Part shown: positions 28,996-38,030 of the stretch, in pieces
Layout: each line of letters starts with the position of its first letter
Numbering within the stretch: position 1 is the stretch's first letter
NCBI GenBank assembly: GCA_905182615.1
Contig: CAJJCG010000050.1
Span: forward strand, 1 to 38,378
From: Alphaproteobacteria bacterium UBA2964
GTDB taxonomy: Bacteria > Pseudomonadota > Alphaproteobacteria > MPNO01 > UBA2964
Direction of reading: 5' to 3'
Length of the DNA stretch: 38,378 nt
Made by a program: the position numbers and the translations under genes
The notes under the pieces: model-generated
Seen by the model: the letters and a program-made list of their open reading frames with translations, nothing else
Told to the model about the DNA's origin: nothing
Databases searched by the model: none

Positions 28996-30888
28996 ATGAT
29001 TGAGATGATGCGTAATAAGGCGGGCTCCTGGATTGCCAAAATTTTGGCGGGACTTCTAATACTTTCTTTTGCGGTTTGGGGGATTGGCGACGTCATCCGT
29101 GGCCCAGTCATTGGAGATGTCGTTGCCAAAGTAGGTGACACCGAAATTAGCCGGACGGAATTAAGCAATCAAGTAAGGCGATTGTTGTCGGTAATGCGCC
29201 GTCAACTCGGCGGAAATTTCGACGCGCAACAGGCAACCCAGCTTGGACTCATCGATCAAACTGTCGATCAATTAATTAATTCTCGGCTGATAACGCTTGA
29301 AACACAAAATCTTGGTCTCGGAGCCGGGGAGGAACTAATCCGGCAAACAATTTTGAACGACAAACGCTTTCAAACCCCTGGTGGGCAATTCGATCGCCTT
29401 ACCTTTCGCCGATATCTTCAGAACGAGGACCTGTCTGAGGCACGATATGTTGACCTTCTACGGCAGGAAATAATGCAGGGTCAGGTAACCAATGCTCTAC
29501 GGATTTCTGCATACGCCCCTAAGGCGCTCCTAAACACAATTTACAAATATCGGAACGAACAGCGTGTTGCGGAAATCGTAAAAATTCCATTTGGAAAAGC
29601 GTCCGATATACGGAACCCAAAAGAAGCTGAACTTGTGGAGTTTCACAAGAAAAATCCGGCGCAATTTACCGCGCCTGAATATCGCCAAGTCACAGCAATT
29701 TTCCTTGATCCAATGGAGGTCGCCAAAGAATTGACTCCATCCGAAGACCGTATCAAGCAAGAATACGAATATCGCAAAGAGGCAAGAACGGTACCCGAAC
29801 GCCGGGCGCTTGAACAAATCCTTTTCCAGGACGAGACCAAAGCGACATCATTTGCAAACGTCGTCAAATCCGGCAGGGCCTTTTCTCTCGCGGCAAAGGA
29901 AATCGCTAAAGCCACGCCCAATGACCTTGGGAACCTCCGGAAGCAAGACTTGCCTCCAAAAGTCGGCAACGCTGCCTTCGAACTTTCTGTAAACGGTGTC
30001 ACATCACCAGTTAAGACTGCTTTGGGCTGGCATGTTGTCCACGTCAAAAAAATCGAAGCCGAACGGACGCCAACATTTGATTTCCTTAAAGCGGAAATTA
30101 ATCGCGACCTCGCTCGCGAGATGGCCGTCGACAATATCGTTAAGCTAACGGGTAAACTCGATGACGCTCTCGCCGGTGGGGCAAGTTTAGAAGACGCAGC
30201 GGCTACGGTATCAGCAAAAACCCTCAAATTTTCTGCCGTAGATTCAACAGGCAAGGGCCCGGATGGCAAACCCGTCAGCGGTCTACCCAAATCACCACTC
30301 TTTATCGAAAAGATTGCCACAACGCCAAAAGGTGAAACCACAAACGTTGAAGAAACACAAAAAGGCGGATTTTTTGTGTTGAAGGTTGAGGCAATCACGC
30401 CTCCAGCACTCAAGCCGCTTAGCGCCGTCCGCAACCAAATTGTCGGCATCTGGAAAAAAAGCCAAGTACGTGGCGCCACTAAAAAGAAAGCCCAGACTCT
30501 TCAAAAAGCGGCTCAAAACGGCGTTGGCATTTCAGCAGCGGGAAAAACTGGCGGTTATACGGTAAAAACTGGTAAACCTGTCTCCAGATTTATAAAGCCG
30601 CCAGGTTCAATCGTTTCCGATTCTCTACTCGGGACTTTATTCAATGCCGAGAAAGGCGATGTGGTAATTTCCGCATCAAATGACAGCTATTCTATTGGTG
30701 AAATAAAGCGAGTGATTACGGCAGAGCCTGAAAAGAATAAGGCCGAAGCAGATTCTCTCACGACACAGCTCAAGGACGTCGTTTCAGCTGACGCAATTGC
30801 TCAGTACCTAGCCGCCTTGCGCAATACCTATCCGGTTTCAATAGATCAGAATGCTGTCACCTTAGCTGTTACAGGCCGCGCTTACTGA
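28996..30888 (+). CDS. ppiD: PpiD-like periplasmic folding chaperone (SurA N-domain / rotamase)
   Basis: A membrane-anchored peptidyl-prolyl isomerase-like chaperone that faces the periplasm near the Sec channel. From the ATG at 28996 (AAGG seven bases upstream) it has 630 residues. A GTG at 28954 is a less likely earlier start. The N-terminus MIEMMRNKAGSWIAKI is followed by one membrane helix (about 12-32). A SurA-like N-terminal domain comes next (VAKVGDTEISRTELSNQVRR). A divergent PPIC/rotamase domain holds RRALEQILF and GWHVVHVKKIE. Its last bases overlap trpE in TGATG, so trpE translation is probably coupled to it. tpiA/ppiD/trp order is common in this group. Confidence 0.92.
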   Translation: MIEMMRNKAGSWIAKILAGLLILSFAVWGIGDVIRGPVIGDVVAKVGDTEISRTELSNQVRRLLSVMRRQLGGNFDAQQATQLGLIDQTVDQLINSRLITLETQNLGLGAGEELIRQTILNDKRFQTPGGQFDRLTFRRYLQNEDLSEARYVDLLRQEIMQGQVTNALRISAYAPKALLNTIYKYRNEQRVAEIVKIPFGKASDIRNPKEAELVEFHKKNPAQFTAPEYRQVTAIFLDPMEVAKELTPSEDRIKQEYEYRKEARTVPERRALEQILFQDETKATSFANVVKSGRAFSLAAKEIAKATPNDLGNLRKQDLPPKVGNAAFELSVNGVTSPVKTALGWHVVHVKKIEAERTPTFDFLKAEINRDLAREMAVDNIVKLTGKLDDALAGGASLEDAAATVSAKTLKFSAVDSTGKGPDGKPVSGLPKSPLFIEKIATTPKGETTNVEETQKGGFFVLKVEAITPPALKPLSAVRNQIVGIWKKSQVRGATKKKAQTLQKAAQNGVGISAAGKTGGYTVKTGKPVSRFIKPPGSIVSDSLLGTLFNAEKGDVVISASNDSYSIGEIKRVITAEPEKNKAEADSLTTQLKDVVSADAIAQYLAALRNTYPVSIDQNAVTLAVTGRAY

Positions 30889-32402
30889 TGAATATAGAGC
30901 CTTCTTACGAGGCCTTTGAGAAGAAATACCTTTCAGGACAGGCACAGGTTGCCTGGACCACGCTCGTTGCTGATCTTGAAACACCGGTTTCCGCAATGCT
31001 CAAGATTGCTGATGATCTACCCAATAGCTTTCTTCTCGAGTCAGTCGAAGGAGGTGCCACGCGCGGTCGGTATTCAATCATCGGCTTGCGGCCAGATGTC
31101 ATCTGGCGCTGCAACGGCAATCACGCAGAGATCAATTATACCGCGAACAAGGGTAGCGTATCCTTCGAAGCCTGTGAACAAGGGGCCCTCGCCTCCCTCC
31201 GACAACTCGTAGAAGCCTCGCGTATCGATCTACCGGAGCACCTACCGCCGATGGCGGCCGGACTGGTTGGTTACCTTGGATACGACACCGTCGCGCTGAT
31301 GGAAGATATTCCCTCAACTCGGCCCGACGCACTCGGTACCCCGGATGGGCTATTTATCCGCCCAACAATCATGGCGATCTTTGATTTGGTCAAAGACACC
31401 GTAATCGTCGTTACGCCGATCAGGTTTGATCAAACTATTACGCCGCAAGTAGCGTTTAATACCGCCCGCAACCGGCTTCAGGAAATTGTCATAGATTTCG
31501 ACAACAAACTTCCCCACCAACAGGCCGAAGTTGGCGCGACATCACTTCCAGATCCTGTTTCGAACACACCGGTGGACCGATACAAAGAAGTCGTACGCAA
31601 AGCAAAAGAGTACATTTTTGCGGGCGATGTTTTCCAGGTTGTCCTATCCCAACGTTTTCGTATCCCATTCAAACTACCACCCTTTTCTCTCTATCGGGCG
31701 CTCCGAAGAACGAACCCGTCGCCGTTCCTATTCTTTCTGAACTTCGGCGAATTCTCAGTTGTCGGATCGAGTCCCGAAATCCTTGTTCGCCTCCGGGACG
31801 GCAAAGTCACTCTACGACCGCTTGCGGGCACTCGACCGCGCGGAGCAACCACCGCGGAAGACAATGCTCTCGCCGAGGAGTTACTCTCCGACGAAAAAGA
31901 ATGTGCCGAGCACCTGATGCTACTCGATTTAGGACGCAATGACGTGGGTCGCGTTACAAAAATCGGTAGCGTCAAGGTCACTGAAAAAATGGTTGTCGAA
32001 CGTTATTCTCATGTAATGCATATCGTCTCAAATGTTGAAGGTGAGATCGACGAGAAACACGATGCGATGGATGCCCTAGCTGGTGGCTTCCCCGCAGGCA
32101 CTGTATCAGGCGCTCCAAAAATTCGTGCAATGGAAATAATTGACGAACTCGAAACCGAGAAACGTGGGATCTACGCAGGTACAGTTGGCTACTTTTCCGC
32201 CAACGGATCGATGGATACTTGCATCGTGCTACGTACTGCCATCGTCAAAGATGGTACAATGTATGTGCAGTCAGGGGCCGGTATTGTTGCTGACAGCGAC
32301 CCAGACAGCGAACACCAGGAATGCATCAACAAAGCCCAGGCGCTTGTTCGTGCCGCCGAAGAAGCCGTCCGCTACGCCGGCCAAGCTGGTAATCAGCTGT
32401 GA
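30888..32402 (+). CDS. trpE: Anthranilate synthase component I
   Basis: TrpE converts chorismate and ammonia to anthranilate, the first step of tryptophan synthesis. The 504-residue protein has the tryptophan feedback-site motif LLES (49-52). The chorismate-binding domain contains GDVFQVVLSQRF, PSPFLFFLNFG, SSPEILVRLRDG, RPLAGTRPRG and LLDLGRNDVGRV, with PAGTVSGAPKIRAMEII near the C-terminus. The feedback motif suggests inhibition by tryptophan. The start ATG overlaps the ppiD stop by one base. A convergent GNAT gene overlaps its 3' end by ten bases and separates it from trpG, the glutaminase partner. Confidence 0.97.
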   Translation: MNIEPSYEAFEKKYLSGQAQVAWTTLVADLETPVSAMLKIADDLPNSFLLESVEGGATRGRYSIIGLRPDVIWRCNGNHAEINYTANKGSVSFEACEQGALASLRQLVEASRIDLPEHLPPMAAGLVGYLGYDTVALMEDIPSTRPDALGTPDGLFIRPTIMAIFDLVKDTVIVVTPIRFDQTITPQVAFNTARNRLQEIVIDFDNKLPHQQAEVGATSLPDPVSNTPVDRYKEVVRKAKEYIFAGDVFQVVLSQRFRIPFKLPPFSLYRALRRTNPSPFLFFLNFGEFSVVGSSPEILVRLRDGKVTLRPLAGTRPRGATTAEDNALAEELLSDEKECAEHLMLLDLGRNDVGRVTKIGSVKVTEKMVVERYSHVMHIVSNVEGEIDEKHDAMDALAGGFPAGTVSGAPKIRAMEIIDELETEKRGIYAGTVGYFSANGSMDTCIVLRTAIVKDGTMYVQSGAGIVADSDPDSEHQECINKAQALVRAAEEAVRYAGQAGNQL

Positions 32403-32890
32403 CCTACCAACACGACTGATTGATCTGCTTGGCATTCCGGGACAGACCAATATTTCATAAGTAGATCTCGGGTTTGCGTAATACCCTGAGCCTTAAACCC
32501 GTGCTCTTCATAGAACTTGATAGCCCATGTTGCCGCGGCCCAGGTGCCGACCAGTATTGACGACGTTGCGCCTTCCTGAAGGTCTAGAATCAATTTGCTT
32601 CCGACCCCAGTTCGTCTCGCCTGCGTCCGAACATAGGCATGGCGGATCAACAAAACATCCTGAACTGGCTGCGCCCCCATAACCCCAACGATGGTGTTTT
32701 TGACATCGCAAAGGACTTTGAAAGAGACACCCGCGTTTACTTCGTGTTCAAGGTCTGCGGCGGACATATAAGGTTCATGCCAACAATCTGTGGAAATTAC
32801 ACCTTTATACGCTGTCGCCGCATCGTTGATAACGGTGAGCACTTCATCAAAATTTTCTTCCCGATAATCATAGATCATGTCGTTGCTCAT
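32393..32890 (-). CDS. GNAT-family N-acetyltransferase
   Basis: A 165-residue acetyltransferase of the GNAT superfamily, substrate unknown. The acetyl-CoA binding motif A is seen in RHAYVRTQARRTGVGSKLI (Q/RxxGxG type), followed by the motif B region ATWAIKFYEEHGFK. The start chosen is the ATG at 32890; a TTG at 32908 is the only in-frame alternative upstream. It is encoded against the trp genes, between trpE and trpG, and its 3' end overlaps trpE by ten bases. This position is unusual, since trpE and trpG are normally consecutive in this operon. It may be a local insertion or rearrangement. Nothing links it to tryptophan synthesis. Confidence 0.82.
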   Translation of the reverse strand: MSNDMIYDYREENFDEVLTVINDAATAYKGVISTDCWHEPYMSAADLEHEVNAGVSFKVLCDVKNTIVGVMGAQPVQDVLLIRHAYVRTQARRTGVGSKLILDLQEGATSSILVGTWAAATWAIKFYEEHGFKAQGITQTRDLLMKYWSVPECQADQSVVLVGHS

Positions 32891-32948
32891 AGCGTTCAAC
32901 CTGTTCAATGATCAAGCTCAATTAATAACAATCCTCGCTTCAGGCTGC

Positions 32949-32977
32949 TTTCGCTGTCTTTTCAGACCTGTTATAAG
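32949..32977 (+). promoter_or_regulatory. Weak candidate promoter for trpG-lexA run
   Basis: TATAAG at 32972-32977 resembles a -10 box. The hexamer 17 bases upstream (TTTCGC, 32949-32954) is a poor -35. A promoter is expected here, because the opposing GNAT gene breaks the trp operon, but the sequence evidence is thin. No TGG codon lies in the gap from 32909 to 33015, so there is no tryptophan leader peptide. Confidence 0.25.
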
Positions 32978-33015
32978 ATCTTAGTCGGCACAATGTCTCA
33001 TGTTAAGTATTTGAA

Positions 33016-33603
33016 ATGCTGCTCTTAATAGATAATTACGACAGCTTTACCTACAACTTAGTTCACTATTTAGGTGAACTCGGTGCCGAGACAGCTGTGT
33101 TTCGTAATGACGCCCTTACCGTGGATGGCGCTTTGGCATTAACACCAGACGCTATCATTTTGTCTCCGGGCCCCTGCGATCCAGATCAGGCAGGAATCTG
33201 TGTGGAACTGATCAAAAAGACGGACGGCAAAATCCCGATATTAGGGGTGTGCCTTGGTCATCAGTCTATTGCACAAGCCTTTGGTGCTGATATCGTCAGA
33301 GCAGACACGCCAGTTCATGGGAAGCCAAGCAAAATTGTTCACGACGGATCGGGACTGTTTCATGGATTGCCCAAAGATTTTAAGGCAATTCGGTATCATT
33401 CTTTAACGGTTGACCCCAAAACAGTGCCCGCCACGCTAACAATCAATGCGAGGACGAATGACGACGTCGTTATGGGAATTTTCCATAATCAGTGGCCCGT
33501 CTATGGTGTTCAGTTTCACCCAGAAAGCATCGATACCGAGCACGGTCATACTATTCTGGGGAACTTTCTTAATTTATCTCGACAATGGAGGAATGCGGCA
33601 TGA
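33016..33603 (+). CDS. trpG: Anthranilate synthase component II (glutamine amidotransferase)
   Basis: TrpG releases ammonia from glutamine for TrpE; the same subunit may also serve aminodeoxychorismate synthase (PabA role). The 195-residue class I amidotransferase has LLLIDNYDSFTYNLVHYLGE at the start, SPGPCDPDQAG, the nucleophile Cys79 in GVCLGHQSIA, and the His168/Glu170 pair in VQFHPES. No clear ribosome binding site is seen before the ATG at 33016. The stop overlaps the trpD start (ATGA). It is the first gene of the run trpG-trpD-trpC-moaC-moeA after the inverted GNAT gene. Confidence 0.96.
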   Translation: MLLLIDNYDSFTYNLVHYLGELGAETAVFRNDALTVDGALALTPDAIILSPGPCDPDQAGICVELIKKTDGKIPILGVCLGHQSIAQAFGADIVRADTPVHGKPSKIVHDGSGLFHGLPKDFKAIRYHSLTVDPKTVPATLTINARTNDDVVMGIFHNQWPVYGVQFHPESIDTEHGHTILGNFLNLSRQWRNAA

Positions 33604-34643
33604 ATAGCGCCGCCGAAGGAATCAAGCCCCTTCTAAACAAGGTCGCTGCTGGTCAAGCCCTCAGCGAACCCGAAGCAGAAAACGCTTTCAACATAATCAT
33701 GTCAGGTGACGCAACGCCTGCCCAAATTGGCGCCTTTTTGATGGCCTTACGTGTACGAGGCGAAACGGTTGACGAGATTACAGCCGCCGCCCGCATTATG
33801 AGATCAAAAGCCCTCATGATCACCGCCCCAAAAAACGCAATGGATGTAGTTGGTACCGGAGGCGACGCAAGTGGAACCCTCAACATATCTACGGGATCGG
33901 CTATTGTTGTTGCTGGTTGTGGCGTTCCAATAGCCAAACATGGCAACCGGGCATTGTCTTCCCGCGCAGGCGCAGCCGATGTGCTTGGCGCTCTCGGCGT
34001 CAACATCGACTGTGAAATGCCACTCATTGAAAAATCCATCCGCGAGGCCGGTATCGGCTTTATGATGGCGCCCCGACATCACAGCGCGACAAGACATGTT
34101 GCAGGGCCCCGTGTAGAACTCGCAACGAGGACAATATTTAATATACTTGGCCCGCTCTCAAACCCCGCTGGTGTTAACAGACTTCTCGTTGGTGTTTTTG
34201 CCAAAGAATGGGTGGAGCCTATGGCCGAAGTTCTAGGTAAACTCGGCGCCGAAAAAGCCTGGGTCATCCATGGCTCGGATGGCATTGATGAACTGACCAC
34301 CACAGGCCCGTCATATGTCTCCGCTTATGAAAATGGCAAAGTAAAAAATTTCGAAGTATCACCAGCGGATGCCGGAATTCCATTCTCCAAGACCGAAGAC
34401 ATCAAGGGAGGGGATGCCGAAGAGAATGCCAAGGCAATGACCGCTATGCTCGGCGGTGAAAAAGGAGCCTTTCGCGACATTGTCATTTACACAGCCGCCG
34501 CAGCGCTGATAGTCGCTGACAAAGCTAGAGACCTAAAAGAAGGTGCTGCTATTGCCGCCGATGCAATCGATAGTGGGAGAGCCCAGAAAGCACTCGACTC
34601 TATGGTCAGTATCACCAACGAAGGCAACACGACAGCAGCGTAA
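33600..34643 (+). CDS. trpD: Anthranilate phosphoribosyltransferase
   Basis: TrpD joins anthranilate to phosphoribosyl pyrophosphate. The start chosen is the ATG at 33600, in the ATGA overlap with trpG and eight bases after a strong GGAGG, giving 347 residues. An in-frame ATG at 33585 is part of that ribosome binding site region and is unlikely. The PRPP-binding motif VVGTGGDASGTLNISTGSA, the KHGNRALSSRAGAADVLGALG segment and the HHSATRHVAGPRVELATRTIFN-type region all fit the family. Translation is coupled to trpG upstream and to trpC, whose ATG shares one base with the trpD stop. Confidence 0.96.
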   Translation: MNSAAEGIKPLLNKVAAGQALSEPEAENAFNIIMSGDATPAQIGAFLMALRVRGETVDEITAAARIMRSKALMITAPKNAMDVVGTGGDASGTLNISTGSAIVVAGCGVPIAKHGNRALSSRAGAADVLGALGVNIDCEMPLIEKSIREAGIGFMMAPRHHSATRHVAGPRVELATRTIFNILGPLSNPAGVNRLLVGVFAKEWVEPMAEVLGKLGAEKAWVIHGSDGIDELTTTGPSYVSAYENGKVKNFEVSPADAGIPFSKTEDIKGGDAEENAKAMTAMLGGEKGAFRDIVIYTAAAALIVADKARDLKEGAAIAADAIDSGRAQKALDSMVSITNEGNTTAA

Positions 34644-35467
34644 TGGATAATGTTTTAGAACGAATTTGTGCCGATAAACGCCAGCATATCGTCGCCTGTA
34701 AAGCCATTCGGTCCTTCGATGAAATCGAGAGCGCCGCTCGCAAAACCGTAGTACCACGAGGATTTGCCAATGCTTTACGGCGCGCATCAACGGACGGCTA
34801 CGGGCTAATATCTGAAATCAAACGCTCGTCGCCAAGCAAGGGGCTTATTCGGCCGGATTTCGACCCAGCTACTCTTGCCGCGGCATACCAGTCAGGCGGC
34901 ACTACCTGTATCTCGGTTCTTACAGACACCCCCTATTTTGATGGCAATGATGAGCATTTAGTCGCAGCGAGAAATGCTGTCAATTTACCAATTCTGCGCA
35001 AAGATTTCATGCTGGATCCGTATCAGGTATATGAAGCACGCGCTTTAGGAGCCGATTGCATTTTGCTCATTATGGCCGCACTTTCTCAAAACGATGCCAT
35101 TGAACTCGAGAAAATCGCAAATTCTCTGGGAATGGATGCCTTGCTAGAAGTGCACAATCATGATGAGTTAGAACAGGCATTGACGCTTCAATCCGACCTA
35201 ATTGGTATCAATAACCGGAATCTCAAAACGCTAAAGACAGATACTGCCACCACGAAGTTGCTCGCCAGCAAGGTTCCCTCAGACAAACTACTAATCTCTG
35301 AAAGCGGCCTTAATACGCCGGGAGATCTCGCTGAAATGGCGAGCGCCGGAGCAAGATGTTTTCTTATCGGTGAATCTCTCATGCGTCAGGACGATGTAGC
35401 GGAAGCAGTCAGAAACCTTCTGGCAAACCCTGTTTTACCGTCCGAACAAATGGAAAAATCTCTTTGA
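34643..35467 (+). CDS. trpC: Indole-3-glycerol phosphate synthase
   Basis: TrpC closes the indole ring to give indole-3-glycerol phosphate. The 274-residue TIM-barrel protein has [20 protein letters not shown] (catalytic Lys and phosphate site), [62 protein letters not shown] and ISESGL. The start ATG overlaps the trpD stop by one base (TAATG), and the stop overlaps the moaC start (TTGA). No trpF, trpB or trpA follows, so the last tryptophan steps are encoded elsewhere, as is usual in alphaproteobacteria with trpEGDC clusters. Confidence 0.97.
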   Translation: MDNVLERICADKRQHIVACKAIRSFDEIESAARKTVVPRGFANALRRASTDGYGLISEIKRSSPSKGLIRPDFDPATLAAAYQSGGTTCISVLTDTPYFDGNDEHLVAARNAVNLPILRKDFMLDPYQVYEARALGADCILLIMAALSQNDAIELEKIANSLGMDALLEVHNHDELEQALTLQSDLIGINNRNLKTLKTDTATTKLLASKVPSDKLLISESGLNTPGDLAEMASAGARCFLIGESLMRQDDVAEAVRNLLANPVLPSEQMEKSL

Positions 35468-35961
35468 CCCAGGAACCTCGTCTCAGCCATATCGACGATG
35501 ACGGCAAAGCGGTTATGGTCGACGTTTCCAGTAAGGACGTCACGAGCCGCGTTGCGACTGCGGGCGGCACTGTCTTTATGGAGCCCGAGACCATGCAGCT
35601 CGTTCAGGAAGGCGGTATGAAGAAAGGCGATGTTCTTTCCGTCGCCCGTCTTGCCGGAATTATGGGTGCTAAAAAAACACCGGAACTCATTCCACTATGC
35701 CATCCCCTCGCCCTCCAAAAGATCGACATTGAGCTATCGCTTGATCCTCAGCGCAACGCAATTGATATAGAGGCAACCTGCAAAGTTGCAGGACAAACCG
35801 GCGTTGAAATGGAGGCGCTGACGGCAGTGTCTGTTGCAGCATTGACGATATACGACATGTGTAAGGCAGTTGACCGCACGATGCGGCTGACCGACATTCG
35901 GCTACTCGCAAAATCAGGCGGACAATCGGGTGATTTCCGAGCTAAAGAGCAAAGCACATGA
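35464..35961 (+). CDS. moaC: Cyclic pyranopterin monophosphate synthase
   Basis: MoaC makes cyclic pyranopterin monophosphate, the first molybdenum-cofactor intermediate, from the MoaA product. The 165-residue protein has [46 protein letters not shown] and [20 protein letters not shown], all family signatures. The start is TTG at 35464 inside a four-base overlap with trpC, so expression is probably tied to trpC. The stop overlaps moeA (ATGA). moaA is not in the window. The link between tryptophan and molybdopterin genes is recurrent in this bacterial group. Confidence 0.96.
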   Translation: MTQEPRLSHIDDDGKAVMVDVSSKDVTSRVATAGGTVFMEPETMQLVQEGGMKKGDVLSVARLAGIMGAKKTPELIPLCHPLALQKIDIELSLDPQRNAIDIEATCKVAGQTGVEMEALTAVSVAALTIYDMCKAVDRTMRLTDIRLLAKSGGQSGDFRAKEQST

Positions 35962-37175
35962 TCTCCGTCGAGGAAGCCAAAAATAAAATAAAAGCAGATA
36001 TGCCTTTAATGCCGCCGGAACAGGTGTCCCTTTCTGAAGCACTGGGACGCGTTCTGGCGAAAGACGTTGCTGCAAGGCGAACACAACCACCCCACGCTGT
36101 TTCTGCAATGGACGGATATGCCGTTCAGGCGGAAGATGTCGAAAACCTCCCTGCTTCACTGAATGTCGTCGGCCATGTTCCTGCGGGCCAGGCCTATGAT
36201 GGCAGCGTCGCTAAAGGTCAGGCCGTTAGGATATTTACCGGTGCCACAGTTCCAGCCGGTGCAGATACCATTGTTATTCAGGAAAACACTGAGCGAGATG
36301 GTGAATTAGTTAAGGTTATTGATGGCAAAGCGCCCCCCGGACGCTTTATTCGACCAGCTGGCTTGGACTTTTGCGAGGGTGATACCCTTCTTTCTGCCGG
36401 GCACACGATAACTGCCCGCGATATTGGTTTAACAGCGGGTATGAACGTCCCCTGGTTAACCGTCCGGAGAAAACCACGTATCGCTTTGCTTGCAACCGGC
36501 GACGAAATTGTAATGCCTGGAGATCCCGTTGGCCCCAACCAAATAGTTAGTTCTAACGGACCTGCTTTGGCTGCATTCATAACTGCACGGGGTGCTATTC
36601 CTGTTGATCTCGGCATAGCGCCTGACTCAGCGGATACGTTGCGGGTTATGGCCGCCGGGGCCAAGGGCTCTGATATGCTAATTACCTGCGGTGGGGCATC
36701 AGTCGGAGATCATGACCTGGTTCAAAAGGTTTTGGGTGAAATTGGGCTTGAGATCGATTTCTGGCGTATAGCAATGCGCCCAGGAAAACCATTGATGTTC
36801 GGCCATATCAAAGATACTCGCATGCTTGGTCTGCCCGGGAACCCTGTTTCATCACTCGTTTGCGCCACTATTTTTCTTGGCCCTGCTATCAATGCGATGC
36901 TCGGAAGTACAGCAGACGATGCGATTTATGAAATTGCCGAACTGACAACAGCATTACCCGAGAACGATGAACGTGAGGATTATTTACGAGCGTCCATCGA
37001 ACGAAATTCTGACGGTACCCTATTAGCGACCCCCTTTGGCAAACAAGATAGTTCCGTATTCTCGGGCCTCGCCCGAGCGGATGCCCTGATAATCCGCGCC
37101 CCATTTGCGGGCGAAATAAAAAGTGGCCAACAAGTCCGCATAATGCGCCTTGGTGGTGGCATACTCAGCACCTGA
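35958..37175 (+). CDS. moeA: Molybdopterin molybdenumtransferase MoeA
   Basis: MoeA inserts molybdate into adenylylated molybdopterin, the last common step of molybdenum cofactor synthesis. The 405-residue protein has the N-terminal segment [37 protein letters not shown], the nucleotide/MPT-binding domain with [20 protein letters not shown] and [16 protein letters not shown], and [10 protein letters not shown] with [12 protein letters not shown]-terminal beta domain follows. The start ATG overlaps moaC by four bases. A gap of 128 bases follows before lexA and holds the lexA promoter. Confidence 0.96.
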   Translation: MISVEEAKNKIKADMPLMPPEQVSLSEALGRVLAKDVAARRTQPPHAVSAMDGYAVQAEDVENLPASLNVVGHVPAGQAYDGSVAKGQAVRIFTGATVPAGADTIVIQENTERDGELVKVIDGKAPPGRFIRPAGLDFCEGDTLLSAGHTITARDIGLTAGMNVPWLTVRRKPRIALLATGDEIVMPGDPVGPNQIVSSNGPALAAFITARGAIPVDLGIAPDSADTLRVMAAGAKGSDMLITCGGASVGDHDLVQKVLGEIGLEIDFWRIAMRPGKPLMFGHIKDTRMLGLPGNPVSSLVCATIFLGPAINAMLGSTADDAIYEIAELTTALPENDEREDYLRASIERNSDGTLLATPFGKQDSSVFSGLARADALIIRAPFAGEIKSGQQVRIMRLGGGILST

Positions 37176-37199
37176 TTCGAAATTGGGTAAGTTTCCGGC

Positions 37200-37228
37200 T
37201 TGACGGCAAAATAGAACCAAACTAGAAC
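37200..37228 (+). promoter_or_regulatory. lexA promoter
   Basis: TTGACG (37200-37205, five of six bases of the -35 consensus) and TAGAAC (37223-37228, four of six of the -10) are separated by 17 bases. The putative LexA box overlaps the spacer and -10, so bound LexA would block RNA polymerase. This fits autoregulation of lexA. Confidence 0.6.
37214..37228 (+). promoter_or_regulatory. LexA (SOS) box, GAAC-N7-GAAC
   Basis: GAACCAAACTAGAAC is an exact match to the alphaproteobacterial LexA operator, a direct repeat of GAAC with seven bases between. It lies about 75 bases before the lexA start and over the predicted -10. This is the expected site for LexA self-repression, relieved after DNA damage by RecA-stimulated LexA cleavage. 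Confidence 0.85.
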
Positions 37229-37238
37229 ATTTTAGAAT

Positions 37239-37253
37239 GTTTTTGTTTTGTTC
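37239..37253 (+). promoter_or_regulatory. Possible second, degenerate LexA box
   Basis: GTTT-N7-GTTC at 37239-37253 matches the reverse-oriented operator GTTC-N7-GTTC at seven of eight key bases. It lies just downstream of the perfect box and near the expected transcription start. It could be an auxiliary LexA site or a chance match in T-rich DNA. Confidence 0.35.
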
Positions 37254-37303
37254 TTTAATTCATCTAGCGTAGTACCCAGTATGCGTTTTGCCGGAGATCA
37301 ACG

Positions 37304-37993
37304 ATGTTGACAAAAAAACAGTACGATTTACTTCAGTTTATCGATAATCATCTTAAATCCAGTGGCGTATCACCATCCTTTAATGAGATGAAGGATGCCT
37401 TGGGTTTAAAGTCAAAATCGGGGATCCACCGGTTAATCACTGGGTTAGAGGAGCGTGGATTTATCCGTCGCCTGCCCCATCGCGCCCGGGCCCTAGAGGT
37501 CCTCCAACTGCCAGAAAATTTAAAGCAGCCCGAACGAATGCCTACAGGATTTACACCAAATGTCATCGAAGGCGGCTTCAACGAAGAGCCATCAGATCAA
37601 GGACAGGACGGCGTCATTCAAATACCACTTTATGGACGAATTGCTGCTGGTCTTCCAATCGAAGCGGTCCGAGATGACACGGCAACTATGGACGTACCGG
37701 CATCAATGTTAGGACGTGGCGATCATTATGCTCTGGAGGTTCAGGGAGATTCTATGATCGATGCAGGAATACATGACGGCGATATCGCCGTCATCGAACG
37801 GCGGGACAATGCCGACAACGGCGCAATCATCGTCGCCTTGGTTGACGATAACGAGGTTACTCTGAAGCGATTACGTCGCAAGGGACAATCCATTGCGCTT
37901 GAACCGGCAAACGAGCAGCACGAGACAAGAATTTTTGGGCCTGATCGTGTAAAAGTTCAAGGCCACCTCAAGGCAATTTTGCGCCATTATTAA
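37304..37993 (+). CDS. lexA: SOS repressor LexA
   Basis: LexA represses DNA-damage genes and cleaves itself when RecA filaments form. The 229-residue protein has an N-terminal winged helix-turn-helix ([18 protein letters not shown]; recognition region [20 protein letters not shown]). A linker follows, then the self-cleavage site Ala115-Gly116 in YGRIAAGLP, the nucleophile Ser150 in [11 protein letters not shown] and the general base Lys188 in EVTLKRL. All catalytic residues are intact. The serine-rich recognition helix is the alphaproteobacterial type that reads GAAC-N7-GAAC, and such a box is present in its own promoter. The gene converges on the comEC-like gene. Confidence 0.97.
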   Translation: MLTKKQYDLLQFIDNHLKSSGVSPSFNEMKDALGLKSKSGIHRLITGLEERGFIRRLPHRARALEVLQLPENLKQPERMPTGFTPNVIEGGFNEEPSDQGQDGVIQIPLYGRIAAGLPIEAVRDDTATMDVPASMLGRGDHYALEVQGDSMIDAGIHDGDIAVIERRDNADNGAIIVALVDDNEVTLKRLRRKGQSIALEPANEQHETRIFGPDRVKVQGHLKAILRHY

Positions 37994-38030
37994 TAGAACG
38001 ACGACGCGTTTTAAACTCTCGTGGATAACG

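Noticed and set aside
29643..30479. Minus-strand ORF of 278 codons opposite ppiD
   Set aside because: Low-complexity antisense frame with no recognisable motif, fully inside ppiD.
32909..33015. Tryptophan leader/attenuator before trpG
   Set aside because: The gap contains no TGG codon on the plus strand and no clear alternating hairpins. The only short frame (MSHVKYLKCCS from 32993) has no Trp.
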